Positions 56,311-64,000 of a stretch of DNA of 64,000 bases are shown piece by piece. Position 1 is the stretch's first letter. Each line of letters opens with the position of its first letter. Below the pieces are notes generated by a model that saw only the letters and a program-made list of their open reading frames with translations, ran no database searches and was not told the origin of the DNA. The stretch comes from Aquatica leii (lineage: Eukaryota; Arthropoda; Insecta; Coleoptera; Lampyridae). A program made the position numbers and the translations under genes. Location of the stretch: assembly GCA_035610365.1 (NCBI GenBank), contig CM069438.1:52076837-52140836 (forward strand), written 5' to 3'.

Positions 56311-57000
56311 CATTATCTCTACCTTGTTAAGGTGACATTTAAAAATGGTGTGCTTTAGACTGCAAAGATAAACTTGAGCCTCTGTGTAAAAGAGCTGTAA
56401 AGGCTTTGTAAAAGACAAATTTCTTGACCGCTATAAAACAACTATTGTTGCAACTGGTTTGTTTGTCGTCTAAAAACTGGGTTTAATGCATTTTTAATGC
56501 ACATTTTAAAATGATTATTACCTTTGTTTTTAAAATTCTTGATTCGCGTTTAGTTAGTTTAATAACAACTTTTCTATTTGACTTAATTTGTTGATATTTG
56601 GTCTTCGGCATTAATTAGAATTGATGATTATTTGAGTTCCAACACATGAAAACTTTTTTAATTCTTTGTTCTTGCAGTTGCACTGACCATTAATTTTATT
56701 TTTTTGTTGCGACAATGAACCGGTCCAGCACGTTTGTTGTTCTTGTTACATTAATTGTAAAGTATATTATGTCGATTCTAAGTTCATTGCCTTAAATTTA
56801 ATTTAAAATAAACAACTTTTTACGTTCTAGAAATTTTGAATTGACTTGAATTACTTGATCGTGCCGATTTTGTTACTTTTAGGAGATTGCATTCTTTCTG
56901 TCTTTTTATTTTTGTCACCAACAGGAACTTTCACTACGCAGTATTCTTAGTCATTTCAAAAACTTATTTTTTTAGGTTTTTATCAATTTCCGCATTTTTT
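56311..57000. other. Unassigned AT-rich DNA
   Basis: Nothing recognisable lies between the LINE leader and the next satellite. Confidence 0.5.
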
Positions 57001-59110
57001 GACATGCACTGTTAAGCGTAAAATTTTCGGCGCCGTCGTCTTCGGCACTAAACGATTTCGTAGCGAGATATTTAAGCGACGGATTTTAAACGCAGATGTT
57101 AGGTGCCGCCAAAATATACATACAGATATGATTTGGAAAACTTTTTGGAGCATAAAATTATGATCACAATAAAGTGTTCTTGACAACAGTTGCAGCAGTG
57201 TCTAATTTGATTTAAAGTAAAACAAATTTTCTAAAAGTGCGAAATTGTAATCAATACAATTTTCGGCGCCGCCGTTTTCGGCGCTAAACGTTTTTGGGGC
57301 AAGATATTTAAGCGACAGATTTTTTGCGCAGATACTGTTAGGCGCCTCCATAATATACATATAGATAACATTTTAAAAATTCACTAAAAGCGTAAAAACT
57401 GGAAATAATACAATTTTTGACGCCGTCGTTTTTGGCACTAAACGTTTTCGGCGCGAGATATTTAAGTGCCGGGTTTTTGGCGCAGACACTATTAGGCGCC
57501 GCCGTAATATACATACAGATATGATTTTAAAAATGTTTTGGAGCATGAAACTATGATCACAATAAAGTAATCTGGACAACAGTTGCGGCGGTGTCTAATT
57601 TGAATTCAAGTTTACTAAAAGTGTAAAAATTGTGAACATTACAACTTTTGCCGCAGTTGTTTTTGGTACTCAACGTTTTTGGCGCGAGATACTTAAACGA
57701 CGGATTTTTGGGGCAGATACTGTTAGGCTTCTCCATAATATACATACAGATAATATAAAGTAAAAAAAAATTACTAAAAGTATAAAAATTGTGAATAATA
57801 CAATTTTTGGCGTCGTCGTTTTCGGCACTATACGTTTTCGGCGCAATATATTTAAACGACGCATTTTCGGCGCAGACACTGTTAGCCGCCGCCATAATAT
57901 ACCTACAGATATAAATTTAAAAAAATTTTGGTGCATAAAACTATGATCACAATAAAGTAATTTAGACAACAGTTGCAGCAGTGTCTAATTAGATTTAAAG
58001 TAACGCTCATAATATACATATAGATATCATTCAAAAAAAATTTTGGAGCATAAAACTATTATCACAATAAAGTGTTCTTGACAACAGTTTCAGCAGTGTC
58101 TAATTTGATTTAAAATAAAACAAATTTACTAAAAGTGTAAAAACTGTGAACAATACAATTTTTGGCGCCGTCGTTTTTGGCACTAAACGTTTTCGGCGCG
58201 AGATACTTAAGCGACGAATTTTTGGGGCAGATACTGTTAGGTTCCGTCATAATATACAAATAGATATGATTTTAAAAACTTTTTGGAGCATAAAACTATG
58301 ATCACAATAAAGCGTTCTAGACAACAATTACGCAAGTGTCTAATTTAATATAAAGTAAAACAAATTTACTAAAAGTATAAAAATTGTGAACAATACAATA
58401 GACATAACATAAAGTAATCTAGACAACAGTTGCGGCAGTGCCTAATTTCATTTAAAGTAGAACAAATTTACTGAAAGTGTCAAAACTGCAAACAATACAA
58501 TTTTTAGCGCCGTTGTTTTGTCACTAAACGTTTTCGGCGCAAGATATTTAAGCAATAAATTTTTGGCGCAGATACTGTTAGGCGTCGTCATATTATACAT
58601 ACAGATATAATTTTTAAAACTTTTTGAACCAGAAAACTATGATCACAATAAAGTAATCTAGACAACTGTTGCGGCGGTGTCTAATTTAAATTAAAGTTTA
58701 CTAAAAGTGTAAAAATTGTGAACATTACAACTTTTGGCGTCGTCGTTTTCGGCACTAAACGCTTTCTGCGCGAGATATTTATGCGACGAATTTTAGCGCA
58801 GATACTGTTAGGCGTCGCCATAATATACATACAGATATGATTTTAAAAACTTTTTGGAGCATAAAACTGTAATGACAATAAAGTGTTTTTAGGGGAAGTG
58901 TCTAATTTGATTTAAAGTAAAAGAAATGACTAAAAGTGTAAAAATTCTGAACAATACCATTTTCGGCGCCGTGGTTTTCGACACTAAACCTTTTGAGCGC
59001 AAGATAATGATATATGTTTTATCGCGTTGCTTAAATATTACTACGCGAAAAACATCTGGCGCCGAAATATTTGCGCTGAAAAGCAAGCGCCAAAAAATAC
59101 CGCATTAGCG
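57000..59110. repeat. Satellite with GCGCC boxes, ~235-bp units
   Basis: Blocks of the form ttcggcgccgtcgttttcgg, aaacgttttcggcgcgagat, gcagatactgttaggcgccg and ccataatatacatacagata recur. Starts of the tttt-ggcgccg box lie near 57023, 57262, 57415, 57647, 57806, 58162, 58501, 58735 and 58962. Full spacing is about 230-240 bp. Shorter gaps (about 155) and longer ones (about 340-355) reflect internal deletions and insertions. Within each unit the minus strand repeats GCGCCGAAAA-like boxes four or five times. Open frames such as 57557-57895 (-) are products of the repeat. Confidence 0.9.
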
Positions 59111-60340
59111 CATTAAAAAATGATATACGTTTTTTTAGTATTTTACTCGTTACTCATGAAGTGAAGTTTTTGTTTTTCTATATTTGATTTTATATTGTAA
59201 ATGTTGAAATTTTCACGAATACTCGGTTGCTATGTAAATTCAGACTTTAGCATTAAGAATATATTTGTAATTAGAGACTACAAGATCTTGGGCACGAATT
59301 TTTGTAAATAATCTAAACGTTTTTGTTTTGTAGCATTTGATAAAAATTACCAAAAATTGAAAGCAATCTGGGTCTATGAGAATAAATACCATTAGAGTGT
59401 AACAATAAAACATTTTCGGGTGACACTTCAACTGTTATCTGAAATCGTTACTACAAAGCAAATTATTGTTTGATAATCACTTGACTTTATATAACAAAGC
59501 AAAGTTCAGTTTTAGAATTCTGATAAGACGAATTGATTTCTCTTTTATGCAGACTTTTTTTATGCTTCATTGAAAACAAATGATTGTGCAAGTGTATGAG
59601 CACGCAAATTTAGCTAAACCGTAAATTACAGTAATCATCATTTACTACAAATTATATTATATGTAACTTCTCGGTGTTTGATCATTAAAGTTTGTATAAA
59701 ATCGTTTTTATGTAACAGAGTGAATTAAAGTGGTGAAACTAATGGATTTTTTTATACGATCGAAATAAACAAATGTAATTTTCATGTTTAATTATTGTCT
59801 TTTTATATGCTCGCTTGTGTTTCGGTTTCTATGTAGATAAAACATTTTTTGACTATTTACTTGATTAGAGATACATCGTTACATCGTACGATAAGGTTTA
59901 CTGATAACGCCAAAGTAAAATAAATCGTAAAGAGTGGTTGAATGAGTTTAAACGAAAGAAAAACAGCAAAACTAATTTGCATAAAAAATTGAATTTGTCA
60001 CAAAAACGTTTCGCCGCAAAAACCATTCAGCGCCGGAATGTGTCGTCAGCTTTATTATTGAAATTTTAGCTCTCTTATTGTGCAATTTCTGTTACTTCGT
60101 AGATACGCCAAAGCATTACGCGCTGAAATGTTCTCGCGCAAAACTTTTTCAACGCCGAAATTGTTGTAAGCTGTCAATTAATTTATTTGATTTTTTTGCA
60201 TTTTTGTATAGTTTGAAATATAGAAACTTTGGTTAAAATCAGATTTTCGTTTTTGTAGAAGGAAGCTAGAAGCTTGTGTCCACTAAAAAAAAATAATAAG
60301 CAAAAAAATGTGTATGCTTTTATTGAACGCAAATAGGCGA
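59111..60340. other. AT-rich spacer with scattered GCGCC boxes
   Basis: Isolated pieces related to the previous satellite occur (gtttcgccgcaaaaaccatt then cagcgccgg at about 60009-60036, and gctgaaatgttctcgcgcaa at about 60123). Otherwise it is unassigned. There is no gene. Confidence 0.5.
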
Positions 60341-63300
60341 AATAGTTGAATCGTTCCGTTTCATGTTTCACAAAGCTGTAGACAATAAATTTCAAAAAAT
60401 CTGCTCGAGCACATCTACTTTTTACGACTTCTTAACTTTTTTGTTATCAGAGTTTTCTAATTTTTTTAATACGCATGTGGCATCTCAATTTTTTTGGATG
60501 GCGTTTCTTAAGATAAAGGATTAGTACTTTCTGTATTTCCAAAAAATTGTCAACGTTTCGTTTCATGTTTATCCAATCCGTAGGCAACAAATTTCAAAAA
60601 TTCTGCTTAAGTACATTTGTTTCCGCTAAGGCGAACAAAACAACTGTATATTACAATTATGTCAAGTTAAATTTGAAGTCAATTATCTGTTCTTTACGGT
60701 TTTTTTACTTTGTTATCATTTTTTTTATCGCACATGTAGCATCTCTTTTTATTGTAGAATGGTTTCTCACTAATGAAAGAAAGATTAATAGTTTCCTTAT
60801 TTCAAAAAATTCTCTACGTTTCGTTTCATGTTTCGCAAAGCTGTAGGCAACAAATTTCAAAAAATCTGCTCGAGCACATAAGTTCCGCTAAGGAGAACAA
60901 AATATAATCTACTTTCTACGACTTCTTAACTTTTTTGTTATCAGAGTTTTCTTATTTTTGTAAAACGCATGTGGCATCGACTTTATGTTTTGCAAAGCTG
61001 TAGACAACAAGTTTCAAAAAATCTGTTCGAGCACATTTGTTCCGCTAAAGAGAACAAACCGTAATCTGCTCTTTAGGATTTTTTTACTTTGTTGTTATCA
61101 ATGTTTCCTTATTATTTGTTTATCACACATGTGGAATCTCAGTTTTTGTTGAGTAGCTTCTTACTAATCAATGAATTATTAGTAATTTCTTCATTTCAAA
61201 AAATTCTGTATGTTTTGTTTTATCTTTTGCAAAGCTGTAGACAACAAATTAAAAAAAAATCTGCTCGAGCACATATGTTCCGCTAAGGAGAACAAAATAT
61301 AATCTACTTTTTACGACTTCTTAACTTTTTTGTTATCAGAGTTTTCTAATTTTTTTAAAACGCATGTGGCATCTTCATTTTTTGGGATGGCGTTTCGTAA
61401 GATAAACGATTAGTACTTTCTTTATTTCAAAAAAATTGTCAATATTTCGTTTCATGTTTATCCAATCCGTAAGCAACAAATTTCAAAAATTCTGCTCAAG
61501 TACATTTGTTTCTGCTAAAGAGAACAAAACAATTGTATGTTACAATTATATCAAGTTAAATTTAAAGTCAATCATCTGCTCTTTAGGATTTTTTTACTTT
61601 GTTGTTATCATTTTTTTATCGCGCATGTAGCATTTCTTTTTATTGTAGAATAGTTTCTCACTAATGAAGAAAACGTTAATAATTTGCTTATTTCAAAAAA
61701 TTTTCTTCGTTTTGTTTCATGTTTCACAAAGCTGTAGGCAAAAAATTTCAAAAAATCTGCTCGAACACATATGTTCCGCTGAGGAGAACAAAATATAATC
61801 TGCTTTTTACCACTTTTTAAGTTTGTTGTTATCAAAGTTTTCTAATTTTTTTAAAACGCATTGGCATCTCGATTTTTTGGGATGGTGTTTCTTAAGATGA
61901 ACGATTAGTTCTTTTCTTATTTTAAAAAATTGTCTACGTTTCGTTTCATGCTTATCCTATCCGTAGACAACAAATTACAAAAAGTCTGCTCAAGTACATT
62001 TGTTTCCGCAAAGGTGAACAAAACAAATGTTTTTTTACAATTATGTCAAGTTAAATTTGAAGTAAATCATCTGCTTTTTACGGTTTTTCTTTACTTTGGT
62101 GTTATCATTGTTTTCTTATGATTTTTATCGCGCATGTGGTAACTTGTTTTCTTTTGCAATGGTTTCTTATTAATGAAAGAAAGGTTAGTAGTTTCCTCAT
62201 TTCAAAAAATGATCTACGTTTTGTTTCATGTTTCACAAAGCTGAAGGCAACAAATTTCAAAAAATCTGCTCGAACACGTATGTTCCGCTGAGGAGAACAA
62301 AATATAATCTGCTTTTTACGATTTTTTAAATTTGTTGTTATCAAAGTTTTCTAATTTTTTTAAAACGCATTGGCATCTCGATTTTTTGGGATGGTGTTTT
62401 TTAAGATGAACGATTAGTTCTTTTCTTATTTCAAAAAATTGTCTACGTTTCGTTTCATGCCTATTCTATCCGTAGACAACAAATTTCAAAAAATCTGCTC
62501 AAGTACATTTGTTTCCGCAAAGGAGAACAAAACAAATGTTTTTTTACAATTATGTCAAGTTAAATTTGAAGTAAATTATCTGCTTTTTACGGTTTTTCTT
62601 TACTTTGCTGTTATCATTGTTTTCTTATGATTTTTATCGCGCATGTGGTAACTTGTTTTCTTTTGGAATTACTTCTTATTAATGAAAGAAAGATTAGTAG
62701 TTTCCTCATTTCAAAAAATTTTCTACGTTTTGTTTCATGTTTCACAAAGCTGTAGGCAACAAATTTCAAAAAATCTGCTCGAACACATATGTTCCACTGA
62801 GGAGAACAAAATATAATCTGCTTTTTACCACTTTTTAAGTTTGTTGTTATCAAACTTTTCTAATTTTTTTTAAAACGCATTGGCATCTCTATTTTTTGGG
62901 ATGGTGTTTTTTAAGATGAACGATTAGTTCTTTTCTTATTTCAAAAAATTGTGTAAGTTTCGTTTCATGCTTATCCTATCTGTAGACAACAAATTTCAAA
63001 AAGTCTGCTCAAGTACATTTGTTTCCGCAAAGGAGAACAAAACAAATGTTTTTTTACAATTATGTCAAGTTAAATTTGAAGTAAATCATCTGCTTTTTAC
63101 GGTTTTTCTTTACTTTGCTGTTATCATTGTTTTCTTATGATTTTTATCGCGCATGTGGTAACTTGTTTTCTTTTGGAATGGCTTCTTATTAATGAAAGAA
63201 AGATTAGTAGTTTCCTCATTTCAAAAAATTATCTACGTTTTGTTTCATGTTTCACAAAGCTGTAGGCAACAAATTTCAAAAAATCTGCTCGAACACATAT

Positions 63301-64000
63301 GTTCCGCTGAGGAGAACAAAATATAATCTGCTTTTTACCACTTTTTAAGTTTGTTGTTATCAAAGTTTTCTAATTTTTTTAAAACGCATTGGCATCTCGA
63401 TTTTTTGGGATGGCGTTTCTTAAGATGAACGATTAGTTCTTTTCTTATTTCAAAAAATTGTCTACGTTTCGTTTCATGCTTATCCTATCCGCAGACAACA
63501 AATTTCAAAAAGTCTGCTCAAGTACATTTGTTTCCGCAAAGGTGAACAAAACAAATGTTTTTTTTACAATTAAGTCAAGTTAAATTTAAAGTCAATCATC
63601 TGCTCTTGAGGATTTTTTTACTTTGTTGTTATCATTTTTTATCGCGCATGTAGTGTTTCTTTTTATTATAGAATGGTTTCTCACTAATGAAGAAAAGGTT
63701 AATTTTTTCCTCATTTCAAAAAATTCTCTACGTTTTGTTTCATGTTTCACAAAGCTGTAGGCAACATATTTCAAAAAATCTGCTCTAGCACAAATGTTCC
63801 GCTAAGGAAAACAAAATATAATCTGCTTTTTACGACTTTTTAACTTTTTTATTTTCGGAGATGGCGTTTCTTAAGATGAACGATTAGTTCTTTTCTTATT
63901 TCAAAAAATTGTCTACATTTCGTTTCATGCTTATCCTATCCGTAAACAACAAATTTCAAAAAATCTTCTCACGTACATTTGTTTCCGCAAAGGAGAACAA
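60340..64000. repeat. Satellite of A/B dimers, ~510-bp period, runs off the end
   Basis: Two related monomers of about 230-285 bp alternate. Type A has cgtttcatgcttatcctatc, then aagtacatttgtttccgcaa. Type B has gtttcatgtttcacaaagct, then gaacacatatgttccgct. Type A starts fall near 60555, 61447, 61940, 62449, 62959, 63468 and 63926; type B starts near 60360, 60823, 61213, 61713, 62224, 62734, 63242 and 63738. From 61.9 kb on, the A/B pair repeats at 509-510 bp. The frames at 61930, 62439 and 62949 are 509 and 510 bp apart and nearly the same. The first kilobase is irregular, with consecutive B-type units. The array continues past 64000. Confidence 0.92.

Overview
This window is AT-rich eukaryotic nuclear DNA, almost certainly from an arthropod and most likely an insect. 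The evidence is the repeat repertoire: BEL/Pao, Ty3/gypsy, jockey-like, R1-like, RTE-like and I-like LINEs, Penelope-like elements with GIY-YIG nuclease, Tc1, pogo-like and hAT transposons, and several AT-rich satellites. A beetle would fit, but that is a guess from style, not a demonstration. I see no intact host gene. There are two short stretches that could be exons (4667-4975 + and about 51765-51997 -). No rRNA, tRNA or CRISPR array was found.

Layout. 1-4400: degenerate tandem satellite with units of about 335 to 430 bp. 4400-7900: a candidate exon, a small inverted-repeat structure, and a decayed jockey-like LINE. 7900-14050 (minus strand): a stack of dead elements. The 3' half of a BEL/Pao element abuts the 5' part of a gypsy element, which in turn abuts a pogo-like transposase fragment. 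14.2-17.1 kb: a hAT end and mostly unreadable DNA. 17.1-25.0 kb: a satellite with an 877-bp higher-order repeat, interrupted by a broken hAT transposon (22.72-24.53 kb). 25-27.3 kb: a LINE endonuclease scrap. 27.35-30.97 kb: an old, internally deleted gypsy-type LTR element whose short LTRs, tRNA-Lys primer-binding site and polypurine tract are still visible. 35.6-38.7 kb: an RTE-like LINE split by a second LINE inserted in the opposite direction, which carries an (AAT)n tail. 40.2-44.4 kb: two Penelope-like copies with inverted and direct terminal repeats and hammerhead-like motifs, followed by a 60-bp near-perfect palindrome at 44.6-44.8 kb. 48.0-51.2 kb (minus): an R1-like LINE in two pieces, separated by a Tc1 scrap and a 10-bp minisatellite. 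53.3-56.3 kb (minus): an RTE-like LINE interrupted by a full-length but inactivated Tc1 element with both terminal inverted repeats and TA duplications. 57.0-59.1 kb: a satellite rich in GCGCC boxes. 60.3-64.0 kb: a satellite with an approximately 510-bp A/B dimer repeat that runs off the end of the window.

Together this reads as heterochromatin-like or gene-poor sequence: satellites of four unrelated families with nested, mutually disrupting transposons. Every transposon reading frame I can recognise carries stops, frameshifts, deletions or lost catalytic residues, so none looks autonomous. The nesting gives relative ages: Tc1 is younger than the RTE-like LINE it splits, the I-like LINE is younger than the RTE-like LINE it splits, and the hAT copy is younger than the satellite it splits.
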